NCBI GenBank assembly: GCA_963970005.1 | Contig: CAXAMN010025317.1 | Span: 403,536-467,535, forward strand | Source: Durusdinium trenchii | Taxonomy: Eukaryota > Sar > Dinophyceae > Suessiales > Symbiodiniaceae | Length of the DNA stretch: 64,000 nucleotides | Direction: 5' to 3' | Shown: in pieces, positions 30,371-39,127 of the stretch | Layout: every line of letters begins with the position of its first letter | How positions within the stretch are numbered: position 1 is the stretch's first letter | Notes under the pieces: generated by a model | What the model saw: the letters and a program-made list of their open reading frames with translations, nothing else | Told to the model about the DNA's origin: nothing | Databases searched by the model: none | Position numbers and translations under genes: made by a program

Positions 30371-30549
30371 CATTGTCTAGAAACACTGCCACTTCCCAAT
30401 GTTTTGGCAATGCTTTGGCAATCATAAACCATGCTTTGGCAATGCTCTTGAATCACAGGTCAATGCTTTGGCAATCATAACCATGCTTACTGGAGCTACT
30501 CCCAAGCTACTGGATGCAAAGCAAGCACCCGAACAAGAGGAACAAAGAA
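30371..30549 (-). repeat. Right terminal inverted repeat with subterminal repeats
   Basis: The 41-bp outer arm is at 30,503-30,543 and the 22-bp inner block at 30,371-30,392, both inverted relative to the left end. Between them (about 30,400-30,480) the motif TTTGGCAAT recurs four times, mostly as GCTTTGGCAAT, twice followed by CATAA. Such subterminal repeats are commonly transposase-binding sites in large DNA transposons; that role is inferred. Confidence 0.85.
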
Positions 30550-30555
30550 TCATTT
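30550..30555 (+). repeat. Right copy of candidate target-site duplication
   Basis: TCATTT directly follows the right terminal repeat and matches TCATTA at 11,224-11,229 at five of six positions. It begins a codon in the polyprotein frame, as the left copy does. Confidence 0.6.
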
Positions 30556-33264
30556 CTGAAGCATGAACGTTGGATCGTTCCTTGTGCAATTCGAGCTGTT
30601 GCCTCTCACAATTCTGGAAGAGAGACTGTTCTTGAAGAGGATGTGTCAATATATCCTGTGTGGACTTCACATCTCATTCCAGAGAATGTGGCAATGCAGC
30701 TTGGAGGAAGCTTTCACATGACATCGCTTTCCAATATTGAGTCGATCATGAAACTAGGAATTGTCCCTGGTGGAACGGAGGGATATAGAGGTAGTGTTTT
30801 CTTCAACCACTTTGCGCCGTGGGATGATCGATCATCAAAGATTCTGAGATCAAGATGGCCAAGAGTGGGAATGCCCGTTTGCCTTTATGTTCCAATCATG
30901 ACTTTGAGGAAGCTTGGGGGAAGAATTTCGGAGAATTCCTACACTGTTGTTTTTAGAGAGGTTCCATGGAGATGTGTACGAGGTGCTTGGTATTGGGACG
31001 ACTACGTTCAGGCATGGAGGAGACTCCTGCTGGGAAGCACTGGAGAGCAAGTTGTTCTAGCGGCACGTCATGGACTTTGGGTTGCTCAGAAGCATACCAT
31101 CCTCGAGAGAGCCGACGAAGTCACGAAGTCAGCCTCGGCGACAGATGACAACGTCCAAAAGCTCGTGTCCCTTATCGATGAAGTACAATTCGATGACAAT
31201 GGAGAGCTGATCGAGGATTCCATCAGTGAGGAAACTTGGGACGAAATCATCTCCAGAACATGTGAAGGGTATCGCAACGTGGATGGCAATATTTTGTGTC
31301 CATCATGTATGCATTTGACTTCTTCATCTTTGTCCGTGTGTCTATCTTGTCAAGGCAGGCTACTCTCGTGTGGTATTCGCAACACTGTCATTTCCGATTC
31401 ACCCGTTGATCTTGTGAGCGACGATGAAGAGGAAAAGAAGGAAGAGAAGGAGCCTGAAGATGATGATCAAGATATCTTGGACCAGGCCACTATGGACGAG
31501 ATCAGAAAGGCTTGGGAAGAAGACGTCGCTCAAACTGAAGCAGCTGACGACGACGAGGACATGGACAATCTAGATCCTTCCAAACCGTCTGATGGTGCAG
31601 AAAACTTCAAGAGTGACAATGTCGAGACCCCATCTTTCAATGAGGACGAGATCGACTACGGTCGTGATTCTGATCTAGAAGATGAAGACGAACGAAACGT
31701 GATCATCGAGATCCAGAGGAGCACACAACAATATGAGGGGAAGAAACGTCAAGATGGTGAGCCCGAGGATGAAGACGTCACCGACGACTTACATCCGGAG
31801 GCGAATCGACCGACAGATCGTGATGAACCGGGATACTATGCACAGCATGGAGCGACCGAGTTCAATCCCGAAGAAGGAAGAGACAACGAAGATCTCCCCA
31901 TCTATTGTCGAGTACCGGAACCTCGAATCTATGCGCATCAAGAGAGAGCCTACTGTCAGGACGTCTCCATGAATGCATCGGGTTTGATGGATAGGTATGT
32001 GGTCAAATGTGTGCTGAACATGATCTCCCTGATGTACAAGAGCTACTATTGCACCAGCCTTACCGACTTCAAAGCAAATTGGAAAAGGAAGCGTCTGGAT
32101 GTGATAAGCAAGTTCGGTACAGAGGATTTCACTGGAATCGATGACGATGGGAGACCATTGGACCCAACAAATGACATGATGAGAATCTTTGCCAACGAAA
32201 ACAAGATTACGATTGAGGAGGCCTGGCACCGATTCAGAGGAGAGCAATTCATTTGCAAGGTGGCACTCGTGATCCTATCATTTGGTCATACTCCGTACTC
32301 CTTCAAGAAGGAATATGGCAACTTCGAATACTCCACCAACTTGACTGACGTCCAGCTTGAGGAGTTGAAAGCGAAGAAAGCCAGCGCAATGACTGAATTG
32401 GTACAGAAGTGCATCCATGCGATTTATGGTTGTCGGACATATTCTTACTTTAGAACCGACGTTACATCACCCAACCACAAGGTGATCGATCCTCTGGACA
32501 TCATGTACTCGAGAATGAAGAGCAAATGGGAGAAGTCTATTCTGCTGATCATTGATCAACATGAGATCAGGTTGCCCCCACACGCTCAGAATGTCGTAGA
32601 GTCAATGGCCAGAAATCCCAACATTGGACATACAGAGAGATGGATGAGCGTGGTAGAACAGAAGCATGTTCAAGCTCTTACCGATCGTCTAGGCTTTGGA
32701 GATAGGGCCAAGGAGATTCAGGGCAAGAAGAAGCAGGCAGCCAAGGCAACAGCTAAGTCAACATCAACGACTAAGTCTGAAGCGAAAGCAGCATCTTCGT
32801 CAAGAGCTGAGGCAAAGCCAGCATCTACACCCAGAACCGAGGCCAAGCTGTCGTCAGCGCCAAGTGAGGAGCCAAAACCTTCAACAGCACCTAAGAGTTT
32901 CGGGCCCTCATCAGCAGAGGAGAGCAAGGCGAAGGCTGCTCCAAAAGCCAGACCACATGATAAATCACCATCCAGTGCTACCGATGTGTTTGAGCAAGCT
33001 TTGCAGGAAGATCTTGCCGCCAACGCACATGCAGCAGAAGGTACAACTTCTTCATCATCCCGAGGACATTCCAAAGGAGGAGGCCAATCTGGAACATCTT
33101 GGAGGCCGGCGCTAACGCAAGAACGTCGCGAAGTACCTCAACCTTCTGAAAAGGGGAAGGGAAAGAGCAAGTCCAAGGGAAAGTCCAAGAAGGGAGAAGA
33201 TGATCGGCGGGATGCTCAGGGCAGCTGGGATCATCGTGGATGGAGAGGTTATCGCCAGTGGTGA
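30550..33264 (+). CDS. C-terminal part of the retroelement polyprotein: Tpt1-like catalytic half and tail
   Basis: An ATG at 30,514 opens the frame but lies in the inserted element's terminal repeat, so native coding starts at 30,550. Residue numbers count from the 30,514 Met. ERWIVPCAIRAVASHNSG (IRA at 26-28, His 32) matches the 'RF....IRAnqGHS' signature of Tpt1/KptA. GGSFHMTS (His 68) matches 'yHGT', and GYRGSVFFNHFAP matches the 'R.hiHf' region, so the conserved R-H-R catalytic positions of the family are represented. A zinc-ribbon-like pair follows (C262/C265, C276/C279), then a long Asp/Glu-rich stretch, a conserved-looking globular block (about 510-735), and an Ala/Lys/Ser-rich tail ending in basic GKGKSKSKGKSKKG. 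The stop is at 33,262-33,264. Confidence 0.7.
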   Translation, partial: SFLKHERWIVPCAIRAVASHNSGRETVLEEDVSIYPVWTSHLIPENVAMQLGGSFHMTSLSNIESIMKLGIVPGGTEGYRGSVFFNHFAPWDDRSSKILRSRWPRVGMPVCLYVPIMTLRKLGGRISENSYTVVFREVPWRCVRGAWYWDDYVQAWRRLLLGSTGEQVVLAARHGLWVAQKHTILERADEVTKSASATDDNVQKLVSLIDEVQFDDNGELIEDSISEETWDEIISRTCEGYRNVDGNILCPSCMHLTSSSLSVCLSCQGRLLSCGIRNTVISDSPVDLVSDDEEEKKEEKEPEDDDQDILDQATMDEIRKAWEEDVAQTEAADDDEDMDNLDPSKPSDGAENFKSDNVETPSFNEDEIDYGRDSDLEDEDERNVIIEIQRSTQQYEGKKRQDGEPEDEDVTDDLHPEANRPTDRDEPGYYAQHGATEFNPEEGRDNEDLPIYCRVPEPRIYAHQERAYCQDVSMNASGLMDRYVVKCVLNMISLMYKSYYCTSLTDFKANWKRKRLDVISKFGTEDFTGIDDDGRPLDPTNDMMRIFANENKITIEEAWHRFRGEQFICKVALVILSFGHTPYSFKKEYGNFEYSTNLTDVQLEELKAKKASAMTELVQKCIHAIYGCRTYSYFRTDVTSPNHKVIDPLDIMYSRMKSKWEKSILLIIDQHEIRLPPHAQNVVESMARNPNIGHTERWMSVVEQKHVQALTDRLGFGDRAKEIQGKKKQAAKATAKSTSTTKSEAKAASSSRAEAKPASTPRTEAKLSSAPSEEPKPSTAPKSFGPSSAEESKAKAAPKARPHDKSPSSATDVFEQALQEDLAANAHAAEGTTSSSSRGHSKGGGQSGTSWRPALTQERREVPQPSEKGKGKSKSKGKSKKGEDDRRDAQGSWDHRGWRGYRQW

Positions 33265-33843
33265 TTTCTTTGAACGACTATGAGGATACCATGCAAACCA
33301 GGGAGGAAGTCATTCACCGGATGTCTATCTGACCTGAAACGCTGTAAGTGTATCATTGCAAATCATCAATCCGATTTGATACCATGAGCATAATGGAAGG
33401 CAGACAGTCACCGACTGTCTCTCCGACTTGCCGTTCTGTAAGTGTATCCAAACCAAAACCTACATCTTTTGAGAAGTGTGAAGTCAGTTGCCGATGTGAC
33501 ATCTACGTGGAAGTCACCAGTTCGGATCTACATCAAAGCGATGCTCTTTTGAGTGGATACTGAGCGAGGCCTCGTGACTGTCTCACTTGTTCAATTCGAT
33601 TTTCATAGGTTCTGAGCCATAGTTGCACACTTTATATGTAAAAGTCCGCTTTAGTCCAGCATGTTTCGTAGTATGAGCCTCATATGAGTCTCGCGGCAAA
33701 TCATACAATTTCTTTTGTAGCACTTACATCCCTAAATTTTCGTGTGTGATCGGAACATATTGTTGCCGTTCACATGGGGGGTGCGAATGGAAGTGCAGCG
33801 ACACGTACAGTGCAACTTGTACATATATATGTACCATATGTAC

Positions 33844-33854
33844 TTTGGCTCAAG
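33844..33854 (+). other. Possible spliced-leader relic (11 nt)
   Basis: TTTGGCTCAAG equals the last 11 bases of the conserved 22-nt dinoflagellate spliced leader; the base before it differs (C instead of T). Relic leaders mark genes re-inserted from trans-spliced mRNA. Eleven bases can arise by chance in a window of this size, so this is only a candidate. Confidence 0.2.
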
Positions 33855-34174
33855 GATCAAGCGACTAGAAAAGGTGCGGTTTCCGTTCCGACGCTACGCC
33901 GCTTATGGATCGTCAGTGATAGCTTCAAACTTCGCTGATTAAGATCCACTCGCATTCTTCAGGTTCTTCAGCAGGGTGACCTTCAGGTTTTGAGGTCCTT
34001 TGACCCTCCAGGAACTTGAGGACCACTGGGTTGTAGAGGGTGTGTGGCCTTTTGAGGAAAGTTGACATTATGTGTTTCTTTCGAGCGGGTGGAATAGAGA
34101 ACAGAACGACGCTCGTTTGGCTGCTGAGCTTTAGAAAAAGGTATGTTTTCTCAGCAATTTCCCATGCATATATA

Positions 34175-34274
34175 AGATAGATAGATAGATAGTTAGATTA
34201 GATTAGATTAGATAGATAGATTAGATAGATTAGTAGATAGATAGATAGATAGGTAGATAGATAGATAGATAGAT
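34175..34274 (+). repeat. GATA/GATTA microsatellite
   Basis: About 100 bp of GATA units interspersed with GATTA and GGTA variants. Confidence 0.95.
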
Positions 34275-34414
34275 GTATAAACACCACGTTGTGGGATCCT
34301 TGTACCCGTTTGTTGAACCATTGATACCATGTAGAAGGACAATTAGGATCTCTTCTTGTACCACGCTTTTGTCACTTACCAGAATATAGCGCTCCCCACT
34401 AATCCCTGAGGCCA

Positions 34415-37240
34415 TTGTTGATCGTATTCTCCTGCGAGAAGTGGAAGATGCACTGGAAGAATTGGCTTTCCTCAACGCCGCGAGGATACGTGGCAGCGAC
34501 CGTTGAAGCTAGGCCATTGGAAAGCGACAGCTTTGTCACATGGCACTGTGCAGATTGCTTCCGCTTCGGCTTGGACCTGGTGATTCCATCGGTCACTTGG
34601 CACATGGAGATGTATGGAGATGTACCCTCCATCCCTTGGCTCCTGGAGCCCTTGGAGGTCGTTTTGTATATCATTAACCTCGCGACCACCACCCCCCGTT
34701 TCCATCAAAAACAGGGAGAGGCTCCATGGTTACACACCTCCCACATCTTTTCATATAGATCTTCGGTGGAACCCGGAAGCCTGTCAATGGTAATATGATA
34801 GATATGATAGCACACACACCCAAGACACAAGAAGATACAATAAGTACCTTTTTGCATCCCCCTGAATGGTACATCCCCAAGAAGCAAAGAAGGGAAGTTA
34901 TTTAGCGCAATTCAGAAGATGCGGTTGTTTATCTATGTGTCGTTTTGGAAGACGCGCCGTGCTGCGTGTTGTGTTTGCCCTACCGGAGGCGGTGGCCTCC
35001 GCCGAAGCGCGGCGCTTGCAAGGCTTCAATCGGCAACCGGCGGACCGAACCTTGTTGCTTACATGGAGAGGGGAGCATGCAGAGTCCAGTGCAAGGTCTG
35101 ACGTGCGGCAAGGCGGGGGGCTTGGGCTGGACGGATCCAGTATGAATTGGCACATGAAGGATCATGAAGGCAGAGCTCAGTAGAAGAATATATAGGAACC
35201 GGAGCGATCAGTGCGCTGAAGGGACATGGTGTTGCAATGGGATAAGTGATGGGATGATGTGTGAATAAATGTGACCCTTGTGAATGGCATACCTGGCCAT
35301 TGTACATCTGATATTTGTGGGGGATCTGTGGCAATTCTCTTGGTCAGCGTTCGGCACACCCAGATGTCAGCAACCCTACTGCTACTGGTGACTCGCATAA
35401 TATAGTTTTGGGTTATAATATGCTTATAGTTACAGTCACGAGTCAATCGTCTCGCTGGAAAACTGCAGGCTACTTGGAGGTGAATGAGACGGTACGGCCA
35501 AGGATCCTTAAGACCTTCCAGTCCAAAGAAGATGCAGATGTTGGTCGCTCCTCCATGCGCTATAGCTTTCTCATGGGCAACGCGCATTTCTGCTTGGTGC
35601 CTCGAGGCGGGTGAAGGCGAACGTTGTGTGTTTTCCTCCGCAGTGCAGGCACAAGCCGATCTCAGGGAGAGGGCACGAGATGGATAGATATGGACGTATG
35701 AATTATAGTATTATATATATATATAGAGAGAGAGAGAGATTGAGATATAGATATATTACTTGTACTATATAGAGTGCAGTGTTGCTGTGGTTGGTTGTGG
35801 GTGTGAGATGTTTCGACCAATGTTGCAAGAGCCCTGGTCACGCAAGATGAACCCCCTGGTCACCAGTTTCACGACCCCTGAAGTCATGGGACGTTGAGGC
35901 CCGGTTTTCAGGTTCCTGAGAGGTGCCATGAGAGTACTCCCAGCTAGAAGCCGCCATGACCCGCTGTTGGATGTCCCCAGAGGCCCTGAGTTGCTGTAAG
36001 TGGACAAACATGTGCTATGTTATGCTATGTTTATTCCTAGGATATGGATGGACCTTGCCTATCCATGTTTTGCATCACACGTCGGAAAATTGACCTCAAT
36101 TGATTCAGAGACGGTTTTTCCATGTTCATGGGAAAAAAGCTGATGATCCTCATGTTTCTATTGTTTCTCGTGCATGTTTTCACATGTTTTCCACCATGAA
36201 GTCCGCCACTACACCAAGCCAGTCCGGCGAGGTCCGTCCTCGCGCACGCACGGCCGTACTCGCCGTCGATCATCACGCGCGATCACGCGGCGGAGGCCGA
36301 GGATGGTGGACGGTGCGGCTCTTCGAAAGTTTCTACGCTGGATGCATCCCGGTCCTGTTGAGCGACGATGTAGAGCTCCCCTTCCAAGAGTTGCCTGGTG
36401 GGGTGGTGACCGCCAGTGACCTGGGGAGGGTGGGGTGGAAAGTCGGGGTCCGCGCAGTCCTTCTTGAATTCGGAGATAGATTTTCGTCTTGGAGTTGGAG
36501 TGAGGACCAAAAACACAGAATCCAAGTGAATCAACATGAATCAACCACATGCTTTGGCTCTCGTCATGGGCCGGATTGCTCGATGTCCCGGATTAGATCC
36601 GGAAAAAGGCTATCACAGTGGTTGAAGTTCTCGCGCTTGGAGGAGGTGCAGGAGCAAAAGGGTAACTTTCTAAAATCTACCATCTTCTCACTTGCAGTAC
36701 TTTGGCCAACAGATTCACAGCTGCCCAGGTCAATTGCGCGAGCAGAAAGCTACTGTATTGTTCCTTATCCTATACTGCACGGAAAGTGTTCTTGGACCTT
36801 TGATGCTAAACAGTATGTCATTGCATTTGCCCAAATCCTGGAAGGTTTTTTTTTGGGGGTGGACGTTTTGTGGACCACAGAAGGGTTTGTTAGGGGTAAT
36901 AAGCTGACGTCCACCCAAAGAAAAACAGCAAAGAAATATACACACGAAAGCACGCTTTCCCAGAACTCTCAGCACAGAAAAAACGCCTTAGAGTGCTGTT
37001 CTCGGTGCGCTGGGCTGGTCACGGTGCGTTCGAAAACGCAGAGGTTTCTGTCTTGGGAGACCTTCTCAGTGAAGTGGCCCATGGATCGGGTGGACTTGGG
37101 TCTCTACGAGCACTTGCAGCACTTGCAGCAGGATGAGGTGAAGTTGGAACGGCTCCACCGGATGGTACGGGAGGTGGCCTGTTGGTTTGATTATTTGCAA
37201 CCGATGGAGGCCAGTTTGGGCCGGTTGTTGTTGGGTTGTT
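34415..37240 (+). CDS. Exostosin-like glycosyltransferase (GT47 family), multi-exon
   Basis: Five exon-like segments match the exostosin domain in order: CFRFGLDLVIP (about 34,555-34,590; usual 'kDvviP'); RTLLLTWRGEHAESSARSDVR (about 35,045-35,103; usual 'R..ll.F.G.....R..l'); MRYSFLMGNAHFCLVPRG (about 35,555-35,608); WTVRLFESFYAGCIPVLLSDD then LPFQE (about 36,303-36,400); and KWPMDRVDLGLYEHL to WFDYLQP (about 37,070-37,205). Family members transfer sugars in the secretory pathway. The CLVPRG and GCIPV hallmarks are intact. A plausible donor follows the third exon (GGCGG/GTGAAGG at about 35,610). The signal-anchor N-terminus and exact start were not located, and the C-terminus may extend further. 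Likely a host gene unrelated to the mobile elements upstream. Confidence 0.65.
35707..35760 (+). repeat. TA/GA simple repeat
   Basis: An AT dinucleotide run followed by a GA run and a degenerate AGATAT stretch, in an apparent intron of the exostosin-like gene. Confidence 0.9.
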
Positions 37241-38480
37241 TGGATGAGTTTGGGAGAAGTAGCTGGGGCCAACCTGGAAGTTGGTATGACAATGAGAAAG
37301 ATGAGATTGGAAGGGTTGAGCATGGGGGAGCTATAGAGATTGCAGCTGCAACCGCTAGCAAAGGATGTTTGTTTTCTGTTTTGCACTTCTCTATATGTTA
37401 AAAAACCATCAAAAGCTTGGTTGCATGACACAGAGGCAGCATAGAGGCATCAGAGACCTGAGACATCCAACACGTTGCGGGTGATGCTCGATCGACCCTG
37501 ATGCAGGCCTCTTGCTCTCCTTATCAAGGCTTTTTGAAGCTACTGGCTTTGTCCACGTCACGGCAAGTTCGAGATCCACCCGTGCTACGCCGATTCTGGT
37601 TCTAAATTTGGGCGCCAAAGGCCAAAGAAACCATCCTAAGAATCTCGATTTGGAATTTGGCCCTTGTCTGAATCAGATGGGGTCAACAGGCAGGGCATGA
37701 ACAGCCATTGCAACACTGCAAAGTTCGCGTCTGAATAAGTCAAGCCCAAGAACCTGCAGATCGATCTTTTCACGCTTTTGCATGCAGCTCTTCAGCTTTT
37801 GGCACGTTTTCTGAGCATCTGAGCGGATGGCGTGACTGGACAGAACGCTTGCCAACGATCCATCGTTGTTTTGGACTCCCAACGAGACCACGAGAACTGA
37901 AGCGACTGCGATCGCCCATCTGGGCGGCTGCCAACGCTGCGGCGCGACGGGACGGCGACACGTAGCGGCTGACGCGCTGAGCACCGCGGCACGCCACAGG
38001 TCACGCCGGTCGTCACGAAAAAAGAGCCGCAGCCACCGGCCGGAAGGGAACGGATGGGAGTGGAGACCGTGTGGAGACCGAGCAAGTTGGTTTTGGGTGT
38101 TCAGCCCGGACGACTCCCTGCAAAGATTTCAGCTGGTCAAAGAGAGTTGCTTGATTTTTCTGATGTTGTGATCGGATGGTGTGGATTATATCTAGGATAC
38201 TTCCTTCCAACCCGTGCTGTGTGAATATTCTCAGATCACCTCAGCTGTTCGCCCTCAGGAAAGCCCTCGCGCGTGTGGACTGGGTGGTGGCAACGGCCAC
38301 CAAGCTCCGCGAGAAGGAACACAAGCATTTGGCCACCAGTGTAGCCCAAGGCGCCGCCAGTGTAGGGGGATGGCGGATGTATGCTGATGCTGGTTGGAGG
38401 GTCTTTGTTTTTGAGTTGGCTGTGCAGGGGGGTTGGATACGTTATGATGTGTCATGCGAATAACAATGAGCATGATATAG

Positions 38481-38549
38481 TGATGATGATGAAGAAGATG
38501 AAGAAGACGATGATGATGAGGATGATGGTGATGATGATGATGAAGATGC
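38481..38549 (+). repeat. GAT/GAA trinucleotide repeat
   Basis: About 70 bp of imperfect GAT and GAA units. Confidence 0.9.
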
Positions 38550-39086
38550 ACGATTGAGTCAAGATGTTTCCTGCAGGTAGCCGACAGCGACCCAGACTAC
38601 AACTCACGGAACCACTGGATCAAGCAGTTTATGTGTGTGTGTGCTTGTTTCTTTCTTAGCCTGGATCCACAAGGAGGTGCGAAATCACCATGCAATTTGT
38701 ATATACGTACTACTGTAAGTCATCGAAGTCATTTGTACCTTGAAAGAGGGCGTGGCACCAAAGACACATCTTAAGCATCCTTAAGCTGTTTTATCCTAGA
38801 TTCCTAGATGGCTCACTCTCCTTTGGCTGCTTTTCTGCCAGGTGCCGCAGCGGTAGATGCACCTTGGGTGCATCGAGACATTATATATATTACATTATTA
38901 CAATATAAGCATGTGTATTTGAATGCTTTTCAGGTACCCAAGCACACTGAGAACCAAATTGATCCAAATTGGCGGTTGAAAAGACTATTGTCATCGTTTC
39001 CAGGAAACTCGGGCCTTGCATAGGAGGGAACACAGCTCGCCGTTCAGATCACGATATTCTGAGTGGAGGTGTTAGGACAAAAATGC

Positions 39087-39127
39087 AGAGAGAGAGAGAG
39101 GGACAGAGAGGTCGAGGGAGAGAGAGA
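39087..39127 (+). repeat. GA-rich simple repeat
   Basis: GA dinucleotide runs interrupted by GGGAC and GGTCG. A CT run of similar size lies 0.9 kb downstream (40,029-40,055). Confidence 0.9.

Larger units (their letters stand above)
11230..30549. mobile_element. 19.3-kb DNA transposon-like insertion with terminal inverted repeats
   Basis: The two ends are inverted copies of each other. A 41-bp perfect arm (11,236-11,276 against 30,503-30,543) extends outward to the target duplication with two mismatches. A second identical 22-bp block lies further in (11,333-11,354 against 30,371-30,392). The insertion splits a coding domain in phase. Interior genes all lie on the + strand: a C5 DNA methyltransferase, a DUF7869 protein (candidate transposase), a long unknown gene, a Lys-rich protein gene and a small ORF. 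The superfamily is not identified: terminal bases TTTTCTGTTCC (left) and a 5-6 bp target duplication do not by themselves point to one group. The alternative is a fold-back element that trapped host genes. Confidence 0.75.
33265..34400. other. 3' flank of the retroelement; no gene seen
   Basis: About 1.1 kb with no convincing coding sequence. A 13-bp segment (CTGTAAGTGTATC) occurs twice, 96 bp apart (about 33,341 and 33,437). No long terminal repeat could be recognised, because the 5' end of the element is outside the window. A GATA microsatellite lies at 34,175-34,274. Confidence 0.5.

Noticed and set aside
30514-30549. Met at 30,514 as the true start of the C-terminal ORF
   Set aside because: This Met and the next 11 codons lie in the terminal inverted repeat of the inserted element; the native protein begins upstream of the insertion.
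1-33264. Long terminal repeats of the retroelement
   Set aside because: The 5' end is outside the window and no long direct repeat pair could be recognised by eye, so none is claimed.
35707-35760. TA-rich stretches as TATA promoters
   Set aside because: They are simple repeats in introns or spacers, and dinoflagellate genes are not known to rely on canonical TATA boxes.
36100-37401. 433-codon ORF as one continuous protein
   Set aside because: Only two short stretches match the exostosin family (36.30-36.41 and 37.07-37.21 kb); the sequence between has intron-like composition, so the open frame is treated as two exons joined by a fortuitously open intron.
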